From Diprion similis (lineage: Eukaryota; Arthropoda; Insecta; Hymenoptera; Diprionidae): a stretch of 64,000 bases of DNA. Both the position numbers and the translations under genes were made by a program. Numbering within the stretch: position 1 is the stretch's first letter; each line of letters begins with the position of its first letter. Below the pieces are notes generated by a model. It was not told where the DNA came from, did no database searches, and saw only the letters and a list, made by a program, of their open reading frames with translations. Positions 1 through 12,730 of this stretch are shown piece after piece. The DNA lies in contig NC_060114.1 of NCBI RefSeq assembly GCF_021155765.1, positions 8,985,501 to 9,049,500 of the forward strand, written 5' to 3'.

Positions 1-10
1 TTTTTTGGTC

Positions 11-28
11 ATTTTCGGAGCCGAAAAT
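11..28. promoter_or_regulatory. 18-bp perfect dyad in the satellite monomer (representative copy)
   Basis: ATTTTCGG-AG-CCGAAAAT is a perfect 8-bp inverted repeat with a 2-bp centre and is present once per monomer in most of the array. Such dyads can be protein-binding sites or cruciform seeds. No function is shown here. A minority monomer class (for example near 7,820, 12,188, 20,300, 25,605, 27,170, 28,100 and 29,350) reads GGAGCAAAAAAT instead and so has lost the right arm. Confidence 0.5.
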
Positions 29-201
29 TTCTCATCTCGGAATCGATTTGTATGACCTTCTCTAGAGTAATTCGACCCCCAGGAACTCAAAAAACACAGC
101 AAAACAAGCGTAGGACCAGCAGCAGAGAAATGGCGATGAAAATCATGCGTTTTTTGGCCGTAACTTTCCAGCTATCGCTCGCAGCGTATTGGGACTGCGC
201 G

Positions 202-3200
202 TAATCGATTCCTCTCGCAAAATTACGTCGGAATAGTGCCTCAAGAAATTTATTGCAGCACTTTTCGAAATCGTCGAAATTTTCGCCAAAAATCGAAAGG
301 GGTTAGCCTTACTTTTTTGGTCATTTTCGGAGCCGAAAATTTCTCATCTCGGAATCGATTTGTATGACCTTCTCTAGAGTAATTCGACCCCCAGGAACTC
401 AAAAAACACAGCAAAACAAGCGTAGGACCAGCAGCAGAGAAATGGCGATGAAAATCATGCGTTTTTCGGCCGTAACTTTCCAGCTATCGCTCGCAGCGTA
501 TTGGGACTGCGCGTAATCGATTCCTCTCGCAAAATTACGTCGGAATAGTGCCTCAAGAAATTCATTGCAGCACTTTTCGAAATCGTCGAAATTTTCGCCA
601 AAAATCGAAAGGGGTTAGCCTTACTTTTTTGGTCATTTTCGGAGCCGAAAATTTCTCATCTCGGAATCGATTTGTATGACCTTCTCTAGAGTAATTCGAC
701 CCCCAGGAACTCAAAAAACACAGCAAAACAAGCGTAGGACCAGCAGCAGAGAAATGGCGATGAAAATCATGCGTTTTTCGGCCGTAACTTTCCAGCTATC
801 GCTCGCAGCGTATTGGGACTGCGCCTAATCGATTCCTCTCGCAAAATTACGTCGGAATAGTGCCTCAAGAAATTCATTGCAGCACTTTTCGGAATCGTCA
901 AAATTTTCGCCAAAAATCGAAAGGGGTTAGCCTTACTTTTTTGGTCATTTTCGGAGCCGAAAATTTCTCGTCTCGGAATCGATTTGTATGACCTTCTCTA
1001 GAGTGATTCGACCCCCAGGAACTCAAAAAACACAGCAAAACAAGCGTAGGACCAGCAGCAGAGAAATGGCGATGAAAATCATGCGTTTTTCGGCCGTAAC
1101 TTTCCAGCTATCGCTCGCAGCGTATTGGGACTGCGCCTAATCGATTCCTCTCGCAAAATTACGTCGGAATAGTGCCTCAAGGAATTCATTGCAGCACTCT
1201 TCGGAATCGTCAAAATTTTCGCCAAAAATCGAAAGGGGTTAGCCTTACTTTTTTGGTCATTTTCGGAGCCGAAAATTTCTCATCTCGGAATCGATTTGTA
1301 TGACCTTCTCTAGAGTAATTCGACCCCCAGGAACTCAAAAAACACAGCAAAACAAGCGTAGGACCAGCAGCAGAGAAATGGCGATGAAAATCATGCGTTT
1401 TTCGGCCGTAACTTTCCAGCTATCGCTCGCAGCGTATTGGAACTGCGCCTAATCGATTCCTCTCGCAAAATTACGTCGGAATAGTGCCTCAAGAAATTCA
1501 TTGCAGCACTTTTCGAAATCGTCAAAATTTTCGCCAAAAATCGAAAGGGGTTAGCCTTACTTTTTTGGTCATTTTCGGAGCCGAAAATTTCTCATCTCGG
1601 AATCGATTTGTATGACCTTCTCTAGAGTAATTCGACCCCTAGAAACTCAAAAAACACAGCAAAACAAGCGTAGGACCGGCAGCAGAGAAATGGCGATGAA
1701 AATCATGCGTTTTTCGGCCGTAACTTTCCAGCTATCGCTCGCAGCGTATTGGGACTGCGCCTAATCGATTCCTCTCGCAAAATTACGTGGGGATAGTGCC
1801 TCAAGAAATTCATTGCAGCACTTTTCGGAATCGTCAAAATTTTCGCCAAAAATCGAAAGGGGTTAGCCTTACTTTTTTGGTCATTTTCGGAGCTGAAAAT
1901 TTCTCGTCTCGGAATCGATTTGTATGACCTTCTCTAGAGTAATTCGACCCCCAGGAACTCAAAAAACACAGCAAAACAAGCGTAGGACCGGCAGCAGAGA
2001 AATGGCGATAACAATCATGCGTTTTTCGGCCGTAACTTTCCAGCTATCACTTGCAGCGTATTGGGACTGCGCCTAATCGATTCCTCTCGCAAAATTACGT
2101 CGGAATAGTGCCTCAAGAAATTCATTGCAGCACTTTTCGGAATCGTCAAAATTTTCGCCAAAAATCGAAAGGGGTTAGCCTTACTTTTTTGGTCATTTTC
2201 GGAGCCGAAAATTTCTCGTCTCGGAATCGATTTGTATGACCTTCTCTAGAGTAATTCGACCCCCAGGAACTCAAAAAACACAGCAAAACAAGCGTAGGAC
2301 CAGCAGCAGAGAAATGGCGATGAAAATCATGCGTTTTTCGGCCGTAACTTTCCAGCTATCGCTTGCAGCGTATTGGGACTGCGCCTAATCGATTCCTCTC
2401 GCAAAATTACGTCGGAATAGTGCCTCAAGAAATTCATTGCAGCACTTTTCGAAATCGTCAAAATTTTCGCCAAAAATCGAAAGGGGTTAGCCTTACTTTT
2501 TTGGTCATTTTCGGAGCCGAAAATTTCTCATCTCGGAATCGATTTGTATGACCTTCTCTAGAGTAATTCGACCCCCAGGAACTCAAAAAACACAGCAAAA
2601 CAAGCGTAGGACCAGCAGCAGAGAAATGGCGATGAAAATCATGCGTTTTTTGGCCGTAACTTTCCAGCTATCGCTCGCAGCGTATTGGGACTGCGCGTAA
2701 TCGATTCCTCTCGCAAAATTACGTCGGAATAGTGCCTCAAGAAATTTATTGCAGCACTTTTCGAAATCGTCGAAATTTTCGCCAAAAATCGAAAGGGGTT
2801 AGCCTTACTTTTTTGGTCATTTTCGGAGCCGAAAATTTCTCATCTCGGAATCGATTTGTATGACCTTCTCTAGAGTAATTCGACCCCCAGGAACTCAAAA
2901 AACACAGCAAAACAAGCGTAGGACCAGCAGCAGAGAAATGGCGATGAAAATCATGCGTTTTTTGGCCGTAACTTTCCAGCTATCGCTCGCAGCGTATTGG
3001 GACTGCGCCTAATCGATTCCTCTCGCAAAATTACGTCGGAATACTGCCTTGAGAAATTCATTGCAGCACTTTTCGGAATCGTCAAAATTTTCGCTAAAAA
3101 TCGAAAGGGGTTAGCCTTACTTTTTTTGTCATTTTCGGAGCCGAAAATTTCTCGTCTCGGAATCGATTTGTATGACCTTCTCTAGAGTAATTCGACCCCC

Positions 3201-6200
3201 AGGAACTCAAAAAACACAGCAAAACAAGCGTAGGACCAGCGGCAGAGAAATGGCGATGAAAATCATGCGTTTTTCGGCCGTAACTTTCCAGCTATCGCTC
3301 GCAGCGTATTGGGACTGCGCCTAATCGATTCCTCTCGCAAAATTACGTCGGAATAGTGCCTCAAGGAATTCATTGCAGCACTCTTCGGAATCGTCAAAAT
3401 TTTCGCCAAAAATCGAAAGGGGTTAGCCTTACTTTTTTGGTCATTTTCGGAGCCGAAAATTTCTCATCTCGGAATCGATTTGTATGACCTTCTCTAGAGT
3501 AATTCGACCCCCAGGAACTCAAAAAACACAGCAAAACAAGCGTAGGACCAGCAGCAGAGAAATGGCGATGAAAATCATGCGTTTTTCGGCCGTAACTTTC
3601 CAGCTATCGCTCGCAGCGTATTGGGACTGCGCCTAATCGATTCCTCTCGCAAAATTACGTCGGAATAGTGCCTCAAGAAATTCATTGCAGCACTTTTCGG
3701 AATCGTCAAAATTTTCGCCAAAAATCGAAAGGGGTTAGCCTTACTTTTTTGGTCATTTTCGGAGCCGAAAATTTCTCGTCTCGGAATCGATTTGTATGAC
3801 CTTCTCTAGAGTGATTCGACCCCCAGGAACTCAAAAAACACAGCAAAACAAGCGTAGGACCAGCAGCAGAGAAATGGCGATGAAAATCATGCGTTTTTCG
3901 GCCGTAACTTTCCAGCTATCGCTCGCAGCGTATTGGGACTGCGCCTAATCGATTCCTCTCGCAAAATTACGTCGGAATAGTGCCTCAAGGAATTCATTGC
4001 AGCACTCTTCGGAATCGTCAAAATTTTCGCCAAAAATCGAAAGGGGTTAGCCTTACTTTTTTGGTCATTTTCGGAGCCGAAAATTTCTCATCTCGGAATC
4101 GATTTGTATGACCTTCTCTAGAGTAATTCGACCCCCAGGAACTCAAAAAACACAGCACAACAAGCGTAGGACCAGCAGCAGAGAAATGGCGATGAAAATC
4201 ATGCGTTTTTCGGCCGTAACTTTCCAGCTATCGCTCGCAGCGTATTGGAACTGCGCCTAATCGATTCCTCTCGCAAAATTACGTCGGAATAGTGCCTCAA
4301 GAAATTCATTGCAGCACTTTTCGAAATCGTCAAAATTTTCGCCAAAAATCGAAAGGGGTTAGCCTTACTTTTTTGGTCATTTTCGGAGCCGAAAATTTCT
4401 CATCTCGGAATCGATTTGTATGACCTTCTCTAGAGTAATTCGACCCCCAGGAACTCAAAAAACACAGCAAAACAAGCGTAGGACCAGCAGCAGAGAAATG
4501 GCGATAAAAATCATGCGTTTTTCGGCCGTAACTTTCCAGCTATCGCTCGCAGCGTATTGGGACTGCGCCTAATCGATTCCTCTCGCAAAATTACGTCGGA
4601 ATAGTGCCTCAAGAAATTCATTGCAGCACTTTTCGGAATCGTCAAAATTTTCGCCAAAAATCGAAAGGGGTTAGCCTTACTTTTTTGGTCATTTTCGGAG
4701 CCGAAAATTTCTCGTCTCGGAATCGATTTGTATGACCTTCTCTAGAGTAATTCGACCCCCAGGAACTCAAAAAACACAGCAAAACAAGCGTAGGACCAGC
4801 AGCAGAGAAATGGCGATGAAAATCATGCGTTTTTCGGCCGTAACTTTCCAGCTATCGCTCGCAGCGTATTGGGACTGCGCCTAATCGATTCCTCTCGCAA
4901 AATTACGTCGGAATAGTGCCTCAAGAAATTCATTGCAGCACTTTTCGGAATCGTCAAAATTTTCGCCAAAAATCGAAAGGGGTTAGCCTTACTTTTTTGG
5001 TCATTTTCGGAGCCGAAAATTTCTCATCTCGGAATCGATTTGTATGACCTTCTCTAGAGTAATTCGACCCCCAGGAACTCAAAAAACACAGCAAAACAAG
5101 CGTAGGACCAGCAGCAGAGAAATGGCGATGAAAATCATGCGTTTTTCGGCCGTAACTTTCCAGCTATCGCTCGCAGCGTATTGGGACTGCGCCTAATCGA
5201 TTCCTCTCGCAAAATTACGTCGGAATAGTGCCTCAAGAAATTCATTGCAGCACTTTTCGGAATCGTCAAAATTTTCGCCAAAAATCGAAAGGGGTTAGCC
5301 TTACTTTTTTGGTCATTTTCGGAGCCGAAAATTTCTCGTCTCGGAATCGATTTGTATGACCTTCTCTAGAGTGATTCGACCCCCAGGAACTCAAAAAACA
5401 CAGCAAAACAAGCGTAGGACCAGCAGCAGAGAAATGGCGATGAAAATCATGCGTTTTTCGGCCGTAACTTTCCAGCTATCGCTCGCAGCGTATTGGGACT
5501 GCGCCTAATCGATTCCTCTCGCAAAATTACGTCGGAATAGTGCCTCAAGAAATTCATTGCAGCACTTTTCGGAATCGTCAAAATTTTCGCCAAAAATCGA
5601 AAGGGGTTAGCCTTACTTTTTTGGTCATTTTCGGAGCCGAAAATTTCTCGTCTCGGAATCGATTTGTATGACCTTCTCTAGAGTGATTCGACCCCCAGGA
5701 ACTCAAAAAACACAGCAAAACAAGCGTAGGACCAGCAGCAGAGAAATGGCAATGAAAATCATGCGTTTTTCGGCCGTAACTTTCCAGCTATCGCTCGCAG
5801 CGTATTGGGACTGCGCCTAATCGATTCCTCTCGCAAAATTACGTCGGAATAGTGCCTTGAGAAATTTATTGCAGCACTTTTTGGAATCGTCAAAATTTTC
5901 GCTAAAAATCGAAAGGGGTTAGCCTTACTTTTTTTGTCATTTTCGGAGCCGAAAATTTCTCGTCTCGGAATCGATTTGTATGACCTTCTCTAGAGTAATT
6001 CGACCCCCAGGAACTCAAAAAACACAGCAAAACAAGCGTAGGACCAGCAGCAGAGAAATGGCGATAAAAATCATGCGTTTTTCGGCCGTAACTTTCCAGC
6101 TATCGCTCGCAGCGTATTGGGACTGCGCCTAATCGATTCCTCTCGCAAAATTACGTCGGAATAGTGCCTCAAGAAATTCATTGCAGCACTTTTCGGAATC

Positions 6201-9200
6201 GTCAAAATTTTCGCCAAAAATCGAAAGGGGTTAGCCTTACTTTTTTGGTCATTTTCGGAGCCGAAAATTTCTCGTCTCGGAATCGATTTGTATGACCTTC
6301 TCTAGAGTAATTCGACCCCCAGGAACTCAAAAAACACAGCAAAACAAGCGTAGGACCGGCAGCAGAGAAATGGCGATGAAAAACATGCGTTTTTCGGCCG
6401 TAACTTTCCAGCTATCGCTTGCAGCGTATTGGGACTGCGCCTAATCGATTCCTCTCGCAAAATTACGTCGGAATAGTGCCTCAAGAAATTCATTGCAGCA
6501 CTTTTCGGAATCGTCAAAATTTTCGCCAAAACTCGAAAGGGGTTAGCCTTACTTTTTTGGTCATTTTCGGAGCCGAAAATTTCTCGTCTCGGAATCGATT
6601 TGTATGACCTTCTCTAGAGTAATTCGACCCCCAGGAACTCAAAAAACACAGCAAAACAAGCGTAGGACCAGCAGCAGAGAAATGGCGATGAAAATCATGC
6701 GTTTTTCGGCCGTCACTTCCCAGCTATCGCTCGCAGCGTATTGGGACTGCGCCTAATCGATTCCTGTCGCAAAATTACGTCGGAATAGTGCCTTGAGAAA
6801 TTCATTGCAGCACTTTTCGGAATCGTCAAAATTTTCGCCAAAAATCGAAAGGGGTTAGCCTTACTTTTTTTGTCATTTTCGGAGCCGAAAATTTCTCGTC
6901 TCGGAATCGATTTGTATGACCTTCTCCAGAGTAATTCGACCCCCAGGAACTCAAAAAACACAGCAAAACAAGCGTAGGACCAGCAGCAGAGAAATGGCGA
7001 TGAAAATCATGCGTTTTTCGGCCGTAACTTTCCAGCTATCGCTCGCAGCGTATTGGGACTGCGCCTAATCGATTCCTCTCGCAAAATTACGTCGGAATAG
7101 TGCCTTGAGAAATTCATTGCAGCACTTTTCGGAATCGTCAAAATTTTCGCTAAAAATCGAAAGGGGTTAGCCTTACTTTTTTGGTCATTTTCGGAGCCAA
7201 AAATTTCTCGTCTCGGAATCGATTTGTATGACCTTCTCTAGAGTAATTCGACCCCCAGGAACTCAAAAAACACAGCAAAACAAGCGTAGGATCAGCAGCA
7301 GAGAAATGGCGATGAAAATCATGCGTTTTTCGGCCGTAATTTTCCAGCTATCGCTCGCAGCGTATTGGGACTGCGCCGAATCGATTCCTCCCGCAAAATT
7401 ACGTCGGAATAGTGCCTCAAGAAATTCATTGCAGCACTTTTCGAAATCGTCAAAATTTTCGCCAAAAATCGAAAGGGGTTAGCCTTACTTTTTTGGTCAT
7501 TTTCGGAGCCGAAAATTTCTCATCTCGGAATCGATTTGTATGACCTTCACTGGAGTAATTCGACCCCCAGGAACTCAAAAAACACAGCAAAACAAGCGTA
7601 GGACCAGCAGCAGAGAAATGGCGATGAAAATCATGCGTTTTTTGGCCGTAACTTTCCAGCTATCGCTCGCAGCGTATTGTGACTGCGCGTAATCGATTCC
7701 TCTCGCAAAATTACGTCGGAATAGTGCCTCAAGAAATTCATTGCAGCATTTTTCGGATTCGTCGAAATTTTCGCCAAAAATCCATAGGGGTTAGCCTTAC
7801 TTTTTTGGTCATTTTCGGAGCAAAAAATTTCTCATCTCGGAATCGATTTGGATGACCATCTCTAGAGTAATTCGACCCCCAGGAACTCAAAAAACACAGC
7901 AAAACAAGTGTAGGACCAGCAGCAGAGAAATGGCGATGAAAATCATGCGTTTTTCGGCCGTAACTTTCCAGCTATCGCTCGCAGCGTATTGGAACTGCGC
8001 CTAATCGATTCCTCTCGCAAAATTACGTCGGAATAGTGCCTCAAGAAATTCATTGCAGCACTTTTCGAAATCGTCAAAATTTTCGCCAAAAATCGAAAGG
8101 GGTTAGCCTTACTTTTTTGGTCATTTTCGAAGCCGAAAATTTCTCATCTCGGAATCGATTTGTATGACCTTCTCTAGAGTAATTCGACCCCTAGAAACTC
8201 AAAAAACACAGCAAAACAAGCGTAGGACCGGCAGCAGAGAAATGGCGATGAAAATCATGCGTTTTTCGGCCGTAACTTTCCAGCTATCGCTCGCAGCGTA
8301 TTGGGACTGCGCCTAATCGATTCCTCTCGCAAAATTACGTCGGAATAGTGCCTCAAGAAATTCATTGCAGCACTTTTCGGAATCGTCAAAATTTTCGCCA
8401 AAAATCGAAAGGGGTTAGCCTTACTTTTTTGGTCATTTTCGGAGCCGAAAATTTCTCGTCTCGGAATTGATTTGTATGACCTTCTCTAGAGTAATTCGAC
8501 CCCCAGGAACTCAAAAAACACAGCAAAACAAGCGTAGGACCAGCAGCAGAGAAATGGCGATGAAAATCATGCGTTTTTCGGCCGTAACTTTTCAGCTATC
8601 GCTCGCAGCGTATTGGGACTGCGCCTAATCGATTCCTCTCGCAAAATTACGTCGGAATAGTGCCTCAAGAAATTCATTGCAGCACTTTTCGGAATCGTCA
8701 AAATTTTCGCCAAAAATCGAAAGGGGTTAGCCTTACTTTTTTGGTCATTTTCGGAGCCGAAAATTTCTCGTCTCGGAATCGATTTGTATGACCTTCTCTA
8801 GAGTGATTCGACCCCCAGGAACTCAAAAAACACAGCAAAACAAGCGTAGGACCAGCAGCAGAGAAATGGCGATGAAAATCATGCGTTTTTCGGCCGTAAC
8901 TTTCCAGCTATCGCTCGCAGCGTATTGGGACTGCGCCTAATCGATTCCTCTCGCAAAATTACGTCGGAATAGTGCCTCAAGAAATTCATTGCAGCACTTT
9001 TCGGAATCGTCAAAATTTTCGCCAAAAATCGAAAGGGGTTAGCCTTACTTTTTTGGTCATTTTCGGAGCCGAAAATTTCTCGTCTCGGAATCGATTTGTA
9101 TGACCTTCTCTAGAGTGATTCGACCCCCAGGAACTCAAAAAACACAGCAAAACAAGCGTAGGACCAGCAGCAGAGAAATGGCAATGAAAATCATGCGTTT

Positions 9201-12200
9201 TTCGGCCGTAACTTTCCAGCTATCGCTCGCAGCGTATTGGGACTGCGCCTAATCGATTCCTCTCGCAAAATTACGTCGGAATAGTGCCTTGAGAAATTCA
9301 TTGCAGCACTTTTCGGAATCGTCAAAATTTTCGCTAAAAATCGAAAGGGGTTAGCCTTACTTTTTTTGTCATTTTCGGAGTCGAAAATCTCTCGTCTCGG
9401 AATCGATTTGTATGACCTTCTCTAGAGTAATTCGACCCCCAGGAACTCAAAAAACACAGCAAAACAAGCGTAGGACCAGCAGCAGAGAAATGGCGATAAA
9501 AATCATGCGTTTTTCGGCCGTAACTTTCCAGCTATCGCTCGCAGCGTATTGGGACTGCGCCTAATCGATTCCTCTCGCAAAATTACGTCGGAATAGTGCC
9601 TCAAGAAATTCATTGCAGCACTTTTCGGAATCGTCAAAATTTTCGCCAAAAATCGAAAGGGGTTAGCCTTACTTTTTTGGTCATTTTCGGAGCCGAAAAT
9701 TTCTCGTCTCGGAATCGATTTGTATGACCTTCTCTAGAGTGATTCGACCCCCAGGAACTCAAAAAACACAGCAAAACAAGCGTAGGACCAGCAGCAGAGA
9801 AATGGCGATGAAAATCATGCGTTTTTCGGCCGTAACTTTCCAGCTATCGCTCGCAGCGTATTGGGACTGCGCCTAATCGATTCCTCTCGCAAAATTACGT
9901 CGGAATAGTGCCTCAAGAAATTCATTGCAGCACTTTTCGGAATCGTCAAAATTTTCGCCAAAAATCGAAAGGGGTTAGCCTTACTTTTTTGGTCATTTTC
10001 GGAGCCGAAAATTTCTCGTCTCGGAATCGATTTGTATGACCTTCTCTAGAGTGATTCGACCCCCAGGAACTCAAAAAACACAGCAAAACAAGCGTAGGAC
10101 CAGCAGCAGAGAAATGGCAATGAAAATCATGCGTTTTTCGGCCGTAACTTTCCAGCTATCGCTCGCAGCGTATTGGGACTGCGCCTAATCGATTCCTCTC
10201 GCAAAATTACGTCGGAATAGTGCCTTGAGAAATTTATTGCAGCACTTTTTGGAATCGTCAAAATTTTCGCTAAAAATCGAAAGGGGTTAGCCTTACTTTT
10301 TTTGTCATTTTCGGAGCCGAAAATTTCTCGTCTCGGAATCGATTTGTATGACCTTCTCTAGAGTAATTCGACCCCCAGGAACTCAAAAAACACAGCAAAA
10401 CAAGCGTAGGACCAGCAGCAGAGAAATGGCGATAAAAATCATGCGTTTTTCGGCCGTAACTTTCCAGCTATCGCTCGCAGCGTATTGGGACTGCGCCTAA
10501 TCGATTCCTCTCGCAAAATTACGTCGGAATAGTGCCTCAAGAAATTCATTGCAGCACTTTTCGGAATCGTCAAAATTTTCGCCAAAAATCGAAAGGGGTT
10601 AGCCTTACTTTTTTGGTCATTTTCGGAGCCGAAAATTTCTCGTCTCGGAATCGATTTGTATGACCTTCTCTAGAGTAATTCGACCCCCAGGAACTCAAAA
10701 AACACAGCAAAACAAGCGTAGGACCGGCAGCAGAGAAATGGCGATGAAAAACATGCGTTTTTCGGCCGTAACTTTCCAGCTATCGCTTGCAGCGTATTGG
10801 GACTGCGCCTAATCGATTCCTCTCGCAAAATTACGTCGGAATAGTGCCTCAAGAAATTCATTGCAGCACTTTTCGGAATCGTCAAAATTTTCGCCAAAAC
10901 TCGAAAGGGGTTAGCCTTACTTTTTTGGTCATTTTCGGAGCCGAAAATTTCTCGTCTCGGAATCGATTTGTATGACCTTCTCTAGAGTAATTCGACCCCC
11001 AGGAACTCAAAAAACACAGCAAAACAAGCGTAGGACCAGCAGCAGAGAAATGGCGATGAAAATCATGCGTTTTTCGGCCGTCACTTCCCAGCTATCGCTC
11101 GCAGCGTATTGGGACTGCGCCTAATCGATTCCTGTCGCAAAATTACGTCGGAATAGTGCCTTGAGAAATTCATTGCAGCACTTTTCGGAATCGTCAAAAT
11201 TTTCGCCAAAAATCGAAAGGGGTTAGCCTTACTTTTTTTGTCATTTTCGGAGCCGAAAATTTCTCGTCTCGGAATCGATTTGTATGACCTTCTCCAGAGT
11301 AATTCGACCCCCAGGAACTCAAAAAACACAGCAAAACAAGCGTAGGACCAGCAGCAGAGAAATGGCGATGAAAATCATGCGTTTTTCGGCCGTAACTTTC
11401 CAGCTATCGCTCGCAGCGTATTGGGACTGCGCCTAATCGATTCCTCTCGCAAAATTACGTCGGAATAGTGCCTTGAGAAATTCATTGCAGCACTTTTCGG
11501 AATCGTCAAAATTTTCGCTAAAAATCGAAAGGGGTTAGCCTTACTTTTTTGGTCATTTTCGGAGCCAAAAATTTCTCGTCTCGGAATCGATTTGTATGAC
11601 CTTCTCTAGAGTAATTCGACCCCCAGGAACTCAAAAAACACAGCAAAACAAGCGTAGGATCAGCAGCAGAGAAATGGCGATGAAAATCATGCGTTTTTCG
11701 GCCGTAATTTTCCAGCTATCGCTCGCAGCGTATTGGGACTGCGCCGAATCGATTCCTCCCGCAAAATTACGTCGGAATAGTGCCTCAAGAAATTCATTGC
11801 AGCACTTTTCGAAATCGTCAAAATTTTCGCCAAAAATCGAAAGGGGTTAGCCTTACTTTTTTGGTCATTTTCGGAGCCGAAAATTTCTCATCTCGGAATC
11901 GATTTGTATGACCTTCACTGGAGTAATTCGACCCCCAGGAACTCAAAAAACACAGCAAAACAAGCGTAGGACCAGCAGCAGAGAAATGGCGATGAAAATC
12001 ATGCGTTTTTTGGCCGTAACTTTCCAGCTATCGCTCGCAGCGTATTGTGACTGCGCGTAATCGATTCCTCTCGCAAAATTACGTCGGAATAGTGCCTCAA
12101 GAAATTCATTGCAGCATTTTTCGGATTCGTCGAAATTTTCGCCAAAAATCCATAGGGGTTAGCCTTACTTTTTTGGTCATTTTCGGAGCAAAAAATTTCT

Positions 12201-12681
12201 CATCTCGGAATCGATTTGGATGACCATCTCTAGAGTAATTCGACCCCCAGGAACTCAAAAAACACAGCAAAACAAGTGTAGGACCAGCAGCAGAGAAATG
12301 GCGATGAAAATCATGCGTTTTTCGGCCGTAACTTTCCAGCTATCGCTCGCAGCGTATTGGAACTGCGCCTAATCGATTCCTCTCGCAAAATTACGTCGGA
12401 ATAGTGCCTCAAGAAATTCATTGCAGCACTTTTCGAAATCGTCAAAATTTTCGCCAAAAATCGAAAGGGGTTAGCCTTACTTTTTTGGTCATTTTCGAAG
12501 CCGAAAATTTCTCATCTCGGAATCGATTTGTATGACCTTCTCTAGAGTAATTCGACCCCTAGAAACTCAAAAAACACAGCAAAACAAGCGTAGGACCGGC
12601 AGCAGAGAAATGGCGATGAAAATCATGCGTTTTTCGGCCGTAACTTTCCAGCTATCGCTCGCAGCGTATTGGGACTGCGCC
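202..12681. repeat. Higher-order repeat unit, copy A (40 monomers, 12,480 bp)
   Basis: Monomer variants recur with a period of 12,480 bp, which is exactly 40 x 312. The match begins right after position 201 (g here, c at 12,681) and runs base for base against 12,682 onwards. Private variants are shared at this offset, for example GGGGATAGTG near 1,790 and 14,270, GCACAACAAGCG near 4,155 and 16,635, and a GATAACAATC variant near 2,010 and 14,490. Copy A contains the internal 14-monomer duplication listed separately. Confidence 0.9.
5131..8362. repeat. Nested 3,232-bp satellite block, first copy in unit A
   Basis: This block recurs at +4,368 bp (14 x 312) as 9,499-12,730. Limits are set by mismatches at 5,130/9,498 (g/a) and 8,363/12,731 (c/t). 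It carries several rare variants: GGCAATG, GCCAAAACTCG, TCACTTCCC and the AGCAAAAAATTT monomer near 7,820. It recurs again in unit B (17,611-20,842). Confidence 0.88.
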
Positions 12682-12730
12682 TAATCGATTCCTCTCGCAA
12701 AATTACGTCGGAATAGTGCCTCAAGAAATT
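9499..12730. repeat. Nested 3,232-bp satellite block, second copy in unit A
   Basis: This matches 5,131-8,362 at an offset of 4,368 bp through all the private variants I checked. The corresponding copy in unit B starts at 21,979 but is cut at 23,846, where the higher-order copy itself ends. Confidence 0.87.

Noticed and set aside
6302-6529. The recurring antisense satellite frame as a possible transposon or peptide gene
   Set aside because: Its recurrences at 10,670, 18,782 and 23,150 are exactly 14 or 40 monomers apart, so it follows the higher-order structure and nothing else.
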